From contig NZ_JACBYS010000002.1 of the NCBI RefSeq assembly GCF_013408245.1, positions 248,001 to 312,000 on the forward strand: a DNA stretch of 64,000 bases, read 5' to 3'. Below, piece by piece: positions 10,365 to 19,778 of this stretch. The position numbers were made by a program, and so were the translations under genes. The notes beneath the pieces are model-generated. The model saw nothing but the letters and a program-made list of their open reading frames with translations. It was not told where the DNA came from and made no database searches. The DNA comes from Duganella sp. 1224 (lineage in GTDB: Bacteria > Pseudomonadota > Gammaproteobacteria > Burkholderiales > Burkholderiaceae_D). The first letter of the stretch is position 1; each line of letters begins with the position of its first letter.

Positions 10365-10493
10365 GCGTATCCCCAAAAAAATTCAACCCAAGACTCGTTG
10401 CAGTGTAGCAAATCGCTGCGCTAGCGCAAGGAAATTTAACACTCGCCGCATCAATGGTTGTGTCGACGCAATATAGGAAAAAACAAGTTAGTC

Positions 10494-11189
10494 CTATTCG
10501 ATAAATTTAACAAATTCTGCAAGCGCCATGCGCTCAGTGACCAAAGAATTTTCGATTTTGCTCAAGTCCGCAACACCGAGGGCCATGCCGCACACCACGG
10601 TTTCATTGTCCGGCAATGCCAGCTGCTCGGCGATGATGCGGTGATACTGCGTAAAAGCGGCTTGCGGACAGGTGTCCAGCCCGCGCGCGCGGGCTGCGAT
10701 CATGATGTTCTGCAGGAACATACCGTAGTCCAGCCACGAACCCTGCTCCATTACGCGGTCGATGGTGAAGATCAGGCCCACCGGCGCGCCGAAAAATGCG
10801 TAGTTCCTGCCGTGCTGGGCGGCCATGCCAGCCTTGTCGTCGCGGGTCAGGCCCAGCAGCGCGTACAAATCCCAGCCCACCTTGCGGCGCCGGTCGATAT
10901 AGGGCGACACCCACTCGCGCGGATAGTAGGCGTACTCCTCCTTGTGCAGTTTTGCCTGCTCAGGATCGTTATGTGCGGCCAATATCGCCGACGACAACCT
11001 CTGCTTGGGCTCGCCTTGCAGCACGTACACTTTCCACGGCTGGGTGTTGGTGCCGGACGGCGCCCGGCCAGCCACCTGCAAAATCTGTTCGATATCCTCG
11101 CGCGCCACTGGCGTCGGCAGGAAGGCGCGCAGCGAACGGCGCGACGTGATCGCGGCGTCGACGGCTTGCTGCCCGGGAGTTGAAATCAT
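10494..11189 (-). CDS. Nitroreductase-family oxidoreductase
   Basis: FMN-dependent NAD(P)H oxidoreductase of 231 aa. The N-terminal RRSLRAFLPTPV and GRAPSGTNTQPWKVYVL segments are the usual FMN-binding signatures of the nitroreductase fold. SWLDYGMFLQNIMIAARARG is the conserved helix of the NfnB/PnbA-type group. The start is the ATG at 11189, with GAGG six bases upstream. The EamA transporter stop lies 10 bases upstream, so the two are probably co-transcribed. The physiological substrate is unknown. Confidence 0.9.
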   Translation of the reverse strand: MISTPGQQAVDAAITSRRSLRAFLPTPVAREDIEQILQVAGRAPSGTNTQPWKVYVLQGEPKQRLSSAILAAHNDPEQAKLHKEEYAYYPREWVSPYIDRRRKVGWDLYALLGLTRDDKAGMAAQHGRNYAFFGAPVGLIFTIDRVMEQGSWLDYGMFLQNIMIAARARGLDTCPQAAFTQYHRIIAEQLALPDNETVVCGMALGVADLSKIENSLVTERMALAEFVKFIE

Positions 11190-11199
11190 GCGTCCTCGC

Positions 11200-12108
11200 T
11201 CACTTTGGTTTCTTGACCACAAAGATTACGCCCGTCACCGCCAGTACCATGCCGGCGATGCCGAGGGCGTTGAAAGCCTCGCCAAACATCAGCCATGCCA
11301 TGATAGCGGTGGTCGGCGGCGTCAGATACATCAAACTGGTGACCTGGGTGGCGTCATTTCGGCGGATCAGCGCAAACAACAGGAAAATCGCGCCGATCGA
11401 CAGGCCGAGTACCGACCACAGCAAGGCACCAATCAAGCGCGGCGTCCACTGCACTGCAGCAAAATCCGGGCCAAGTCCTTCCACGTACACGGCCAGCGGC
11501 AGCACCAGCAGCGCAGACGCCGCAAACTGGATCACCGTGCCCACGCGCAGGTCGAATTGCGGGCAGTAATGTTTCTGGTACAACGTGCCGGCGGTGATAC
11601 TTATTAGTGCAAGCACGCACAACAAGATGGCATCCAGCGACAGGCCAACCAGCTGGATCTTGGCCGCCACCACCAGCCCCACGCCGCCGAGGCCGAATGC
11701 CAGGCCCAGCCACTGGCGCGGGCGGACGGTTTCGCCGATCAGCGGCGCGGCAAACGCGGTCAGGATCGGCTGCATGCCAACGATCAGCGCCGACAAGCCG
11801 GCCGGCATGCCCTGTTTGATTGCGCACCAGACGCCGATCAGGTAGCCAGCCTGCACCAGCAGCCCGGCTACCGCAATATGGCCCATCTTGCCGCGCGGCC
11901 AAGGCGCGCGCAGCACCAGCACGGCGGGCAGCAGAAACAGCAGCACCCCCAGAAAACGCAGCGACAGAAAGGTCAGCGGCGGCGCGTAGGGCAGGCCAAA
12001 CTTGGCGACGATGAAGCCACTGCTCCATAACAGCACGAAAAACAGCGGCAGCGGCGACAAAAAACTGGCGTGCCGGGCGCTTTGCACGGCTGAGGGCGAT
12101 TCTGGCAT
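11200..12108 (-). CDS. EamA/DMT-superfamily transporter
   Basis: Inner-membrane transporter of 302 aa with about ten predicted membrane helices arranged as two EamA repeats (LLWSSGFIVAKFGLPYAPPL in the first; YLTPPTTAIMAWLMFGEAF in the second). The family exports amino acids or other metabolites; the substrate cannot be read from the sequence. The ATG at 12108 is preferred over one nine codons upstream because the extra residues are not conserved in type, but this is uncertain. Confidence 0.88.
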   Translation of the reverse strand: MPESPSAVQSARHASFLSPLPLFFVLLWSSGFIVAKFGLPYAPPLTFLSLRFLGVLLFLLPAVLVLRAPWPRGKMGHIAVAGLLVQAGYLIGVWCAIKQGMPAGLSALIVGMQPILTAFAAPLIGETVRPRQWLGLAFGLGGVGLVVAAKIQLVGLSLDAILLCVLALISITAGTLYQKHYCPQFDLRVGTVIQFAASALLVLPLAVYVEGLGPDFAAVQWTPRLIGALLWSVLGLSIGAIFLLFALIRRNDATQVTSLMYLTPPTTAIMAWLMFGEAFNALGIAGMVLAVTGVIFVVKKPK

Positions 12109-12279
12109 CGGGATGGCTTGTGATCTACAAGGCAATCGGCGGCAGAATGCGGCGCCGACGCGGACTGAGCGAGTCTAACACGGTGGCGCTTTTTCCACCG
12201 GAAAGCCGCTGTTTGCCTCATTCTTAAGGAATAGTTCTTTTGGAAAACATTGCTTTCGTACGAAGTCCAGGTTCCTTGA

Positions 12280-12345
12280 TGCAACGCACAAAAAATCGCT
12301 TGACTTAATTTTTGAAGACCGTAGAATCGTTCGTGTTGCGTTGCA
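12280..12345 (+). promoter_or_regulatory. Phasin promoter with flanking inverted repeat
   Basis: The 327-base gap 12109-12435 holds this signal and no gene. The -35 is TTGACT (12300-12305) and the -10 is TAGAAT (12322-12327), with a 16-base spacer. TGCAACGCA (12280-12288) and TGCGTTGCA (12337-12345) are exact complements bracketing the promoter. By analogy with PhaR control of phasin genes in other betaproteobacteria this could be a PhaR operator; that part is inference. Confidence 0.6.
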
Positions 12346-12435
12346 CAATATGTTGTTCGGTCTGAAACGTAGTTGGCCTGTTTCTCACCGACGGTAGAAA
12401 CACGATTTTTTAACGACTATTTTCTGGAGATATAC

Positions 12436-12996
12436 ATGTTTTCGATTCCTGAGCAATTTTCGAATGCGACCAAAGCTAATTTCGAAGCCCAGTTCGCTAT
12501 TTTCTCGACCCTGACCAATAAAGCGTTTGAAGGCGTGGAGAAATTCGTCGATCTGAATCTGACCGCAGCCAAGGCTTCGCTGGAAGAAACTTCGACGACC
12601 GCCAAGCAATTGCTGTCGGCTAAAGATCCACAAGAATTCTTCTCGCTGGCCACCGCTCAGGCTCAGCCAAGCGCAGAAAAAACCATCGCTTATGGCCGTC
12701 ACCTGGCAACCATTGCCACCAGCACCGGCGCGGAATTCAGCAAAGCGGCTGAAACGCAAATCGCTGAAACCAACCGTAAAGTCATTTCGCTGGTAGATGA
12801 AGTCAGCAAAAACGCGCCGGCGGGTACTGAGAATGCGGTAGCGATGTTTAAATCGGCCATTGGCAATGCAACCGCCGGCTACGAGCAATTCACCAAAACC
12901 GCGAAACAGGCGATTGAATCGATGGAAGCCAATGTGAGCAATGCGGTGAATCAATTCAGCGCTGCCGCCGCCAAGGCTGCACCGGTTAAAAAATAA
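12436..12996 (+). CDS. phaP: Phasin (PHA granule-associated protein)
   Basis: Amphipathic protein of 186 aa that coats polyhydroxyalkanoate granules. It belongs to the Phasin_2-type family: it starts [19 protein letters not shown], is almost wholly helical, is rich in Ala, Lys and Gln, has no cysteine, and ends in a flexible [11 protein letters not shown] tail. The ATG at 12436 has GGAG nearby upstream. It has its own promoter and a strong terminator, so it is monocistronic. Codon use is less GC-biased than neighbouring genes, as expected for a highly expressed gene. Confidence 0.93.
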   Translation: MFSIPEQFSNATKANFEAQFAIFSTLTNKAFEGVEKFVDLNLTAAKASLEETSTTAKQLLSAKDPQEFFSLATAQAQPSAEKTIAYGRHLATIATSTGAEFSKAAETQIAETNRKVISLVDEVSKNAPAGTENAVAMFKSAIGNATAGYEQFTKTAKQAIESMEANVSNAVNQFSAAAAKAAPVKK

Positions 12997-13038
12997 TGAA
13001 TGATCATCCGGCGCGATAGGGCGCCGGATAAAAACGAA

Positions 13039-13069
13039 AAGCCTCGGAATATTCCGAGGCTTTTTTTTT
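13039..13069 (+). terminator. Phasin intrinsic terminator
   Basis: AAGCCTCGGAAT and ATTCCGAGGCTT form a perfect 12-bp stem (13039-13062) followed by an unbroken T-run to 13069. Confidence 0.93.
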
Positions 13070-13071
13070 AC

Positions 13072-13148
13072 CCCAAACAGAAGGGGTCTGACCCCGTACG
13101 GGGTCAGACCCCGGGCGTTGCGGTGTGCGGGGTGCGGCGGTGCCGTCC
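13072..13148 (+). repeat. GGGGTC palindromic repeat, copy 3
   Basis: The perfect 30-bp palindrome at 13083-13112 is of the TGA/TCA version. The ACCCC flank on its left and GCGGTGTGCGGGGTG on its right can form an outer ACCCC/GGGGT stem around the core. Confidence 0.82.
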
Positions 13149-13196
13149 GCGCCACAAAATGGTTTGGTTATGCCAATAATTGGCATGCTCTACCCC

Positions 13197-13228
13197 AAAA
13201 AAAGCCACTCAGATCGCTCTGAGCGGCT
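13197..13228 (-). terminator. liv operon terminator
   Basis: On the minus strand a 10-bp stem with one G-U pair (arms 13219-13228 and 13203-13212, 6-nt loop) is followed by seven Us (13197-13203). It lies 16 bases after the livF stop. Confidence 0.9.
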
Positions 13229-13244
13229 CGGCGGGGGGACGGGC

Positions 13245-13967
13245 TTACTCGCCCAGGTAGGCCGCCTTCACGCGCGGATCGTCCAGCATATCGCTGGCGT
13301 TGCCGGTCATGGTAATACTGCCGGAATCCATCACATATCCCCGATGCGCGGCCTGCAGCGCGAGTTTCGCGTTCTGCTCCACCAGCAGCACGGTAATCCC
13401 CTCTTTCGAGACATTGCGAATCACCTCGAAAATCTTATCCACCATAATCGGCGATAAACCCATCGACGGCTCGTCCAATAACAGTAATTCAGGATGCGAC
13501 ATTAATGCCCGCGCCATTGCCAGCATTTGCTGCTCACCACCGGATAAAGTCCCGGCCAATTGCTGCGCACGTTCTTTTAAACGCGGGAATATATCGAACC
13601 ACTTCGCAATATCCGCATCCACTCCAGCTTTATCGCTGCGGGTATAAGCACCCATCATCATATTCTCGTGGATGGTCATGCGGGTAAATACGCCACGTCC
13701 TTCCGGCACCATAGCCAGTTTCTTTTCCACCAAATGGAACGATTTAGTTCCCTTCAGCGAAGCGCCTTGATAAGTAATCGTGCCTTCGACTTTGCATGGT
13801 GGCAAAGTACCCGTAATCGCTTTCAGCGTCGTGGTTTTACCGGCGCCATTGGCGCCAATCAAAGCGATTAATTCGCCCTTGTTCACTTCCAGATCGATAC
13901 CCTTGACGGCTTTAATGCCGCCGTATGCGACTTTCAGTCCCGATACTTTAAGAACATTGTCGCTCAT
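13245..13967 (-). CDS. livF: Branched-chain amino acid ABC ATPase LivF
   Basis: Cytoplasmic ATPase of 240 aa, one of two for the LivHM permease. Walker A is GANGAGKTTT, the signature is LSGGEQQMLAMARALM, and Walker B is LLLLDEPSMGLSP. The short LivF length and the VPEGRGVFTRMTIHENMMMG segment distinguish it from LivG. Its ATG overlaps the livG stop by one base (TAATG). Terminal gene of the livHMGF operon. Confidence 0.95.
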   Translation of the reverse strand: MSDNVLKVSGLKVAYGGIKAVKGIDLEVNKGELIALIGANGAGKTTTLKAITGTLPPCKVEGTITYQGASLKGTKSFHLVEKKLAMVPEGRGVFTRMTIHENMMMGAYTRSDKAGVDADIAKWFDIFPRLKERAQQLAGTLSGGEQQMLAMARALMSHPELLLLDEPSMGLSPIMVDKIFEVIRNVSKEGITVLLVEQNAKLALQAAHRGYVMDSGSITMTGNASDMLDDPRVKAAYLGE

Positions 13968-14737
13968 TAGTGCGATCCTCCCAGGTAGGCGTCAATCACC
14001 GCCTGATTGCTTTGTATTTCCGCCGGCAGCCCTTCGGCGATCGGCTTGCCGTATTCCAGCACCATCAGCCGGTCGCACAGCCCCATCATCATCTTGACAT
14101 CGTGTTCAATCAGCAACACCGTCTTGCCCTGCTCTTTGATCTTGATCAATAAATCGCGCAGAGCCAGTTTCTCGGTGGCGTTCATGCCGGCGGCCGGCTC
14201 GTCCAACGCCAGCAGTTGCGGATCGGTGGCCAGCGCGCGGGCGATTTCCAGCCGGCGCTGGTCGCCGTAGGACAGGAATTTCGAGGTGCGATGGGCAAAC
14301 TTGCCGATGCCGACGAAATCCAGCAGCTCCTGCGCGCGCTGGCGGATCGCCGCCTCCTCATCGCGCGCGGCCTTGTGGCGGAAGATCGCGCCCAGCAAGC
14401 CCTGCTTCGAGCGCACGTGGCGCCCCACCATGACGTTTTCCAGCGCCGTCATCTCGCCGAACAGGCGGATGTTCTGGAAGGTGCGGGCGATGCCGGCCCT
14501 GGCCACCTCGTGCGGCGCGGACGGCGAGTACGGCTTGCCGGCCAGTTCGAAGGTGCCGGTGTCCGGCTGGTACAGGCCGGTAATCACGTTGAAGAAGGTC
14601 GTCTTGCCGGCGCCATTGGGGCCGATCAGGCCGTAAATCTGGCCTTGCATGATCTTGATGCCAACATCGGTCAGCGCCTGCAAGCCGCCGAAGCGCTTGT
14701 TGACGCCGGCGATCTGGAGAATTACCTGTTCACTCAT
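13967..14737 (-). CDS. livG: Branched-chain amino acid ABC ATPase LivG
   Basis: ATPase of 256 aa with Walker A GPNGAGKTTFFNVITGLY, the LivG-type long insert (YSPSAPHEVARAGIARTFQN) and the signature LSYGDQRRLEIARALA. The ATG at 14737 has GAGG upstream. A GTG at 14752 would overlap livM by 4 bases and is the alternative. It works with LivF, LivH and LivM. Confidence 0.94.
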   Translation of the reverse strand: MSEQVILQIAGVNKRFGGLQALTDVGIKIMQGQIYGLIGPNGAGKTTFFNVITGLYQPDTGTFELAGKPYSPSAPHEVARAGIARTFQNIRLFGEMTALENVMVGRHVRSKQGLLGAIFRHKAARDEEAAIRQRAQELLDFVGIGKFAHRTSKFLSYGDQRRLEIARALATDPQLLALDEPAAGMNATEKLALRDLLIKIKEQGKTVLLIEHDVKMMMGLCDRLMVLEYGKPIAEGLPAEIQSNQAVIDAYLGGSH

Positions 14738-14748
14738 CTCTGTGTTCC

Positions 14749-15966
14749 TCACGCCGCCATCACGCCGGTCGATTGATTCTTGCTGTCGGAGTCGCCATCG
14801 GGACGGTCCTCATGCTTGGGCGCGGGCCACAAGCCGGCCGGACGCAGCAGCATGGTCAGTACCAGCGCCAGGCCGTACAGCAACTGGCGCAGCACTTCGG
14901 CTTCGATCAGCACGTGGCCGAACAGTTTTTCCTGTAGCGGCTCAACCACGTGGCGCAGCACCTCCGGCAAGGCCGCCAGCAGCGCGCCGCCGAGGATCAC
15001 GCCCGGAATGTGGCCGATGCCGCCCAGCACCACCATCGCCAGCACCACGATCGATTCGGTCAGCGAGAACGATTCCGGTGACACAAAGCCCTGGAACGAG
15101 GCAAACATGGCGCCAGCCACGCCGCCGAACGAGGCGCCCATCGAGAACGCCAAGAGCTTGACGTTGCGGGTGTTGATGCCCATCGCCTTGGCGGCGATCT
15201 CGTCCTCGCGGATCGCCACCCAGGCGCGGCCCAGGCGCGAGTGCTGCAGGCGCGAGGTGATGAACACCACCGCCACGCACAGCGCCAGGAACAGGAAGTA
15301 GTAGGCGTTAACCGACGGCATGCCGTAGCCGCCAATAAACACGGTGGCGCGCGAGCCGGCCTCGCCGGCCAGGTTGACGCCGAACACGCGGATCGGGTCG
15401 ATCATGTTGATGCCCTGCGAACCGTTGGTGAAGTTGATCGGCGCGTTCAGGTTCAGCATGAAAATGCGGATGATTTCGCCGAAGCCGAGCGTGACGATGG
15501 CCAGGTAGTCGCCGCGCAGCTTCAGCGTTGGCGCGCCTAGCAGCGCGCCGAAGAAGGCGGCCAGCGCGGCCGCCAGCGGCACGATGAACCACACCGACAG
15601 GTGGATGCCGTTCTGCTGGATCTCCGGCCCGAGGATGGCGATCAGCGATTGCGCCAGCGCCGGGTATTCATTGACCACCGATTCCAGCAAGGCCGCGAAT
15701 TGCGGCGAGGCCAGCAGGCCGGCCAGGTAGGCGCCCACCGCGTAGAAGGCGATGTAGCCAAGGTCCAGCAGGCCGGCGAAGCCGACCACGATGTTCAGGC
15801 CCAGCGCCAGCATGATGTACAGCAGCGCCATGTCGGCGATGCGCACCCACGAGTTGCCGTAGTCCTGGGCAATGAACGGGAACACCAGCAGCAGTGCGGC
15901 CAGCACGGCCAGGCTGATGCCGGCCTGGCGTGGATGGCGCTTGAAGTCGAAACTCATCAGTGACAT
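14749..15966 (-). CDS. livM: Branched-chain amino acid ABC permease LivM
   Basis: Inner-membrane permease of 405 aa with eight or more predicted helices. The EAA-like loop GRAWVAIREDEIAAKAMGIN and the ADMALLYIMLALGLNIVVGF segment are typical of LivM. AAGGAG precedes the ATG. The C-terminal tail of about 40 polar residues (PAPKHEDRPDGDSDSKNQ) is longer than in E. coli LivM. Confidence 0.94.
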   Translation of the reverse strand: MSLMSFDFKRHPRQAGISLAVLAALLLVFPFIAQDYGNSWVRIADMALLYIMLALGLNIVVGFAGLLDLGYIAFYAVGAYLAGLLASPQFAALLESVVNEYPALAQSLIAILGPEIQQNGIHLSVWFIVPLAAALAAFFGALLGAPTLKLRGDYLAIVTLGFGEIIRIFMLNLNAPINFTNGSQGINMIDPIRVFGVNLAGEAGSRATVFIGGYGMPSVNAYYFLFLALCVAVVFITSRLQHSRLGRAWVAIREDEIAAKAMGINTRNVKLLAFSMGASFGGVAGAMFASFQGFVSPESFSLTESIVVLAMVVLGGIGHIPGVILGGALLAALPEVLRHVVEPLQEKLFGHVLIEAEVLRQLLYGLALVLTMLLRPAGLWPAPKHEDRPDGDSDSKNQSTGVMAA

Positions 15967-15978
15967 GGTCGTTTCTCC

Positions 15979-16908
15979 TTAAGCCCGGTCCGCCACGCGC
16001 TCGCCCATGATGCCGGACGGCCGCACCGTCAGCACCAGGATCAGCACCACGAAGGCGAAAATGTCCTGGTACTGGCTACCCAGGAAACCGCCGGTGGCGT
16101 CGGCCAGATAGCCGGCGCCCAGGCTTTCGATCAGGCCGAGGGCGATGCCGCCGACCATGGCGCCGTAGATGTTGCCGATACCACCCAGCACCGCCGCGCA
16201 GAAGGCCTTCAGGCCCGGCAGGAAGCCCATGCTGAACTGCACGGTGGCGTAGTTGGCGCCCCACATCACGCCGGCCACCGCCGCCAGCGCCGCGCCCAGC
16301 GCGAAGGTGACGACGATGACCATGTTCGAATCCACGCCCATCAGGCCGGCGACGCGCGGGTTTTCCGCCGTCGCGCGCATGGCGCGGCCCATCTTGGTTT
16401 TTTCCACCAGCAGCACCAGGCCGGCCATCGACACCAGCGCCAGCGCCAGCAGCAGGATCTGGGTCGGCGTGATGACGGCGCCGCCGATCATCACCGGGTC
16501 GGACGGCAGCAACTGCGGGAACGGCAGCGGATTGCGGTCCCAGATCATCATGGCAAACACGTTCAGCAGGGTCGAGACGCCAATCGCGGTGATCAGCGGC
16601 GCCAGCCGCGGCGCGTTGCGCAGGCGGCGATAGGCGACGCGCTCGATGATGACGTTGACCAGCATGCAGACCGGAATGGCGCCGCCGATGGCGATGGCCA
16701 GCTTGATGGCACCGGGCATGTCGGGGAAATGCACATTGAGGAAGTTAAGAATGGTCATGCCGGTCATGGCGCCGATCATCAGCACGTCGCCGTGGGCGAA
16801 GTTGATCAGATTCAGCACGCCATACACCATGGTGTAGCCCAGCGCGATCAGTGCGTACATGCTGCCCAGCACCAATCCATTAATGATTTGTTGGATAAAA
16901 GTATCCAT
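15979..16908 (-). CDS. livH: Branched-chain amino acid ABC permease LivH
   Basis: Inner-membrane permease of 309 aa and first gene of livHMGF. It opens with QQIINGLVLGSMYALIALGY, and GRAMRATAENPRVAGLMGVD is the cytoplasmic loop that couples to the ATPases. AAAGG lies 7 bases before the ATG. No periplasmic binding protein (livK/livJ) is in the operon or the window, so the substrate-binding subunit must be encoded elsewhere; a urea or short-amide transporter is a less likely alternative. Confidence 0.94.
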   Translation of the reverse strand: MDTFIQQIINGLVLGSMYALIALGYTMVYGVLNLINFAHGDVLMIGAMTGMTILNFLNVHFPDMPGAIKLAIAIGGAIPVCMLVNVIIERVAYRRLRNAPRLAPLITAIGVSTLLNVFAMMIWDRNPLPFPQLLPSDPVMIGGAVITPTQILLLALALVSMAGLVLLVEKTKMGRAMRATAENPRVAGLMGVDSNMVIVVTFALGAALAAVAGVMWGANYATVQFSMGFLPGLKAFCAAVLGGIGNIYGAMVGGIALGLIESLGAGYLADATGGFLGSQYQDIFAFVVLILVLTVRPSGIMGERVADRA

Positions 16909-16945
16909 TCAGTTGCCTTTACCTAGTGTTATGCGTCCATGTAAC

Positions 16946-17029
16946 AAAAACGGCACCCGGGTGTCCCCGTAGTGCCGCCGTTGACTACACGTTCACGATG
17001 CAAGTTTCATGCCTGATCGTAGTCTCCAT
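16946..17029 (-). promoter_or_regulatory. Attenuator-like leader of the liv operon
   Basis: On the minus strand a hairpin with CGGCAC/GTGCCG outer stem and CGGG/CCCG inner stem (16951-16976) is followed by five Us (16946-16950), only 38 bases before livH. Just upstream is a 14-codon frame (17029-16985) reading METTIRHETCIVNV, ending in Ile-Val-Asn-Val. GACTAC in the frame can pair with GTAGTC at its stop, and GTAGT can instead pair with ACTAC in the terminator arm. It may equally be just the ispH terminator. Confidence 0.4.
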
Positions 17030-17155
17030 CGCCCGGTTTTATTAAGCCGAAACGACAACTTTTTAGAGCGAGGCAAATAATAACGAGAATTCCAGAAAAC
17101 TAAACCCGGAATAACGCAAACGAAGGTGAATTATATTCTGCTTCAAGACAAATGA

Positions 17156-18121
17156 TCAGACCGCGCCCTCGATTGGTGCAGTTTTCTGTCCGCCATCCAG
17201 GCCCTTGGGCAGCGGGAAGGTGACGTTTTCCTCCACGCCCTCCAGCGGACGCACGCTGCGCACGCCCAGTTCCTTCAGGCGGTCGATCACGGCCTGCACC
17301 AGCACTTCCGGGGCCGAGGCGCCGGCCGTCACGCCGACGCGCAGCTTGCCCTCCAGCCACTCCGGCTGGACCTGGGCGGCGTTGTCCACCATGTAGGCCG
17401 GCGTGCCCTTCTTCTCCGCCACTTCGCGCAGGCGGTTGGAGTTGGAGCTGTTCGGGCTGCCCACCACGATCACCACCTCCACCTGCGGCGCCATGAACTT
17501 GACGGCTTCCTGGCGGTTGGTGGTGGCGTAGCAGATGTCGCCCTTCTTCGGTTCGATGATCGATGGATACTTGGCCTTCAGCGCGGCGATGATGTCGGCG
17601 GTGTCGTCCACCGACAGCGTGGTCTGCGACACGTAGGCCAGCTGGTCCGGCTTGGTGACCTGCAGCCTGGCGACGTCGGCCACGGTTTCCACCAGGTACA
17701 TGCCCTCGTCGGTCTGGCCCATCGTGCCCTCGACTTCCGGGTGGCCGTCGTGGCCGATCATGATGATCTCGCAGCCCTGCTTGCGCATCTTGGCCACTTC
17801 CACGTGCACCTTGGTCACCAGCGGACAGGTGGCGTCGAAGATGCTGAAGCCGCGCGCGTCGGCCTCGGCGCGCACCGCCTTCGACACGCCGTGCGCCGAG
17901 AACACCAGCGTATTGCCCGGCGGGACTTCGCTCAGGTCCTCGATGAAAATCGCCCCCTTGGCGCGCAGGTCGCTGACCACGTAGGCATTGTGGACGATTT
18001 CGTGGCGCACATAGATCGGCGCGCCGAACTGTTGCAGCGCGCGCTCGACGATTTCAATGGCGCGGTCGACGCCGGCGCAAAAGCCGCGTGGCTGGGCCAG
18101 CAGGAGTTCTTTATCGCTCAT
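17156..18121 (-). CDS. ispH: 4-hydroxy-3-methylbut-2-enyl diphosphate reductase
   Basis: Iron-sulfur enzyme of 321 aa for the last step of the MEP pathway, making IPP and DMAPP. The three cluster-binding cysteines are in [10 protein letters not shown] (residue 15), [11 protein letters not shown] (near 99) and [11 protein letters not shown] (near 200). [14 protein letters not shown] is also conserved. Its start is 7 bases after the fkpB stop, the usual fkpB-ispH pairing. Confidence 0.96.
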   Translation of the reverse strand: MSDKELLLAQPRGFCAGVDRAIEIVERALQQFGAPIYVRHEIVHNAYVVSDLRAKGAIFIEDLSEVPPGNTLVFSAHGVSKAVRAEADARGFSIFDATCPLVTKVHVEVAKMRKQGCEIIMIGHDGHPEVEGTMGQTDEGMYLVETVADVARLQVTKPDQLAYVSQTTLSVDDTADIIAALKAKYPSIIEPKKGDICYATTNRQEAVKFMAPQVEVVIVVGSPNSSNSNRLREVAEKKGTPAYMVDNAAQVQPEWLEGKLRVGVTAGASAPEVLVQAVIDRLKELGVRSVRPLEGVEENVTFPLPKGLDGGQKTAPIEGAV

Positions 18122-18128
18122 CCCATCC

Positions 18129-18581
18129 TCACAGTACGGAAATCAGTTGCACTTCAAACTTCAGCGGCTGGCCGGCCAGCGGATGGTTGAAGTCGAACAG
18201 GCAGGTTTCGTCGCCCAGCTCGCGCAGGATGCCGGCGAAGCGGCCGCCGCCCGGCGCGGCGAAGTCGACCAGGTCGCCGATCTTGTACTCGGCGTCCGGC
18301 GCCGAGTTCTGGTCCAGCGTGGCGCGGCTGACTTCGCGGATCAGCTCGGGATTGCGCGGGCCGAAGCCGACGCCCGGCTCCAGGTCAAACGTCTTGTGCG
18401 TGCCTTCCGGCAGGCCGATCAGCAATTCCTCCAGCACCGGCGCCAGCTGGCCCTGGCCCATCAGCAGCGTGGCCGGGGTGGCGCCAAAGGTGGTAACAAT
18501 ATCGTTGCCATCCAGCGAGGCCAGACGGTAATTCAGGGTGAGATACGACGACGCGGTGACAACAGGTTGCTCGTTAGACAT
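18129..18581 (-). CDS. fkpB: FKBP-type peptidyl-prolyl isomerase (SlpA/FkpB)
   Basis: Short FKBP of 150 aa that catalyses proline isomerisation. The [18 protein letters not shown] opening, the IF-domain insertion ([23 protein letters not shown]) and [20 protein letters not shown] are diagnostic of the SlyD/SlpA group. It lacks the His-rich tail of SlyD. It is co-transcribed with ispH. Confidence 0.93.
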   Translation of the reverse strand: MSNEQPVVTASSYLTLNYRLASLDGNDIVTTFGATPATLLMGQGQLAPVLEELLIGLPEGTHKTFDLEPGVGFGPRNPELIREVSRATLDQNSAPDAEYKIGDLVDFAAPGGGRFAGILRELGDETCLFDFNHPLAGQPLKFEVQLISVL

Positions 18582-18692
18582 GACTTAAGCTTCGTTGGAC
18601 TGAGAAAGGCCATATTGTAAGCCACCTTTGATCCGCATCGCTTTCCCCGGCCGCCACTCATGCAAAGTAATTGCTGATCAAAGGAGAATCCC

Positions 18693-19367
18693 ATGCCCAT
18701 CCTGGACTGGCCGCAAGAAAAACGCCCGCGCGAGCGGCTGATACGCGAGGGCGCGCAGGCGCTGTCGGACGCCGAGCTGCTGGCGATCTTCCTGCGCGTG
18801 GGCGTGGCCGGCAAGGACGCCGTCCAGCTCGGGCAGGAGATGATGCACCATTTTGGCTCACTGCAAAAACTGTTCGGCGCCACGCTGGCAGAGTTCGCCG
18901 CCGTCAACGGCCTGGGCCCGGCCAAGTTCGCGCAGCTACAGGCGGTGATGGAACTGGCGCGGCGCGCCCTGCTCGAAGACATCAAGGCCGGCGCCATGCT
19001 CGGCTCGCCGCGCGCGGTCAAGGACTACCTGCGCACCGCGTTTGCCGGCAAGCCGTTCGAGTCCTTCCACGTACTGTTTCTCGACGTGAAAAACCGTCTG
19101 ATCGACGCCAAGGAACTGTTTCGCGGCACGCTGACCCACACCTCGGTCTATCCGCGCGAGGTGGTGAAGGAAGCGCTGGCGCGCAACGCCGCCAGCGTGA
19201 TGCTGGCGCATAACCACCCGTCCGGTACGCCCGACCCGAGCGAGTCCGACCTGCTGCTGACGCGCGCGCTGATGCAAGCGCTGGCGCTGGTCGATATCCG
19301 CATCCTCGACCATTTTGTGGTGGCTGGGCATCAGGTGCACTCGTTTGCCGAGCACGGACAACTGTAG
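18693..19367 (+). CDS. radC: RadC-family JAB1/MPN protein
   Basis: Protein of 224 aa with an N-terminal helix-hairpin-helix region ([20 protein letters not shown], about 22-80) and a C-terminal metal-binding JAMM domain with [14 protein letters not shown]. Named for DNA repair, its true role is unsettled. AAAGGAG lies 6 bases before the ATG. It is divergent from fkpB-ispH and is followed by the ribosomal rpmB-rpmG pair, a common arrangement. Confidence 0.95.
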   Translation: MPILDWPQEKRPRERLIREGAQALSDAELLAIFLRVGVAGKDAVQLGQEMMHHFGSLQKLFGATLAEFAAVNGLGPAKFAQLQAVMELARRALLEDIKAGAMLGSPRAVKDYLRTAFAGKPFESFHVLFLDVKNRLIDAKELFRGTLTHTSVYPREVVKEALARNAASVMLAHNHPSGTPDPSESDLLLTRALMQALALVDIRILDHFVVAGHQVHSFAEHGQL

Positions 19368-19458
19368 GTTTACCCCTATGCGCTCAAGGGTTTACGAGCG
19401 AATTCACAATTGTTAAATTTTTTTGAGAATTCAAGACACAATTGTTTTTCGTAAGTGA

Positions 19459-19487
19459 TTGAAAAACCTGATTTTTTTGGATATACT
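19459..19487 (+). promoter_or_regulatory. rpmB-rpmG promoter
   Basis: TTGAAA (19459-19464) and TATACT (19482-19487) are separated by exactly 17 bases, about 42 bases before the rpmB ATG; AAGGAG is the ribosome-binding site. It is a near-consensus sigma-70 promoter in an AT-rich stretch. Confidence 0.85.
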
Positions 19488-19528
19488 CTCGTTTTTCCAA
19501 TTTTGGAATGTCTTTTAAGGAGTGCGTT

Positions 19529-19765
19529 ATGGCACGTGTTTGCCAAGTTACTGGGAAGAAGCCGATGGTCGGCAACAATGTTTCCCACGCAAACAACAAA
19601 ACCAAACGTCGTTTCCTGCCTAACCTGCAGAACCGTCGTATTTTTGTTGAATCTGAAAACCGCTGGGTCTCCCTGCGTCTGTCCAACGCTGGTCTGCGTG
19701 TAATCGACAAGGTCGGCATCGATGCCGTTCTGGCCGACATGCGCGCCCGTGGCGAAAAAGTCTAA
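19529..19765 (+). CDS. rpmB: 50S ribosomal protein L28
   Basis: Ribosomal protein of 78 aa. [20 protein letters not shown] and the [20 protein letters not shown] segment are diagnostic of L28. The ATG at 19529 follows AAGGAG. It is followed 13 bases later by rpmG, the standard pair. Confidence 0.97.
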   Translation: MARVCQVTGKKPMVGNNVSHANNKTKRRFLPNLQNRRIFVESENRWVSLRLSNAGLRVIDKVGIDAVLADMRARGEKV

Positions 19766-19778
19766 ATAGGGAGCTATC

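Noticed and set aside
12385..13155. 256-codon minus-strand frame across the phasin gene and its terminator
   Set aside because: It runs through a strong terminator and a palindromic repeat and is antisense to a well-supported gene.
13170..13186. Palindrome ATGCCAAT-A-ATTGGCAT between phasin and liv terminators
   Set aside because: It is between two converging terminators, far from any promoter; function not supportable.
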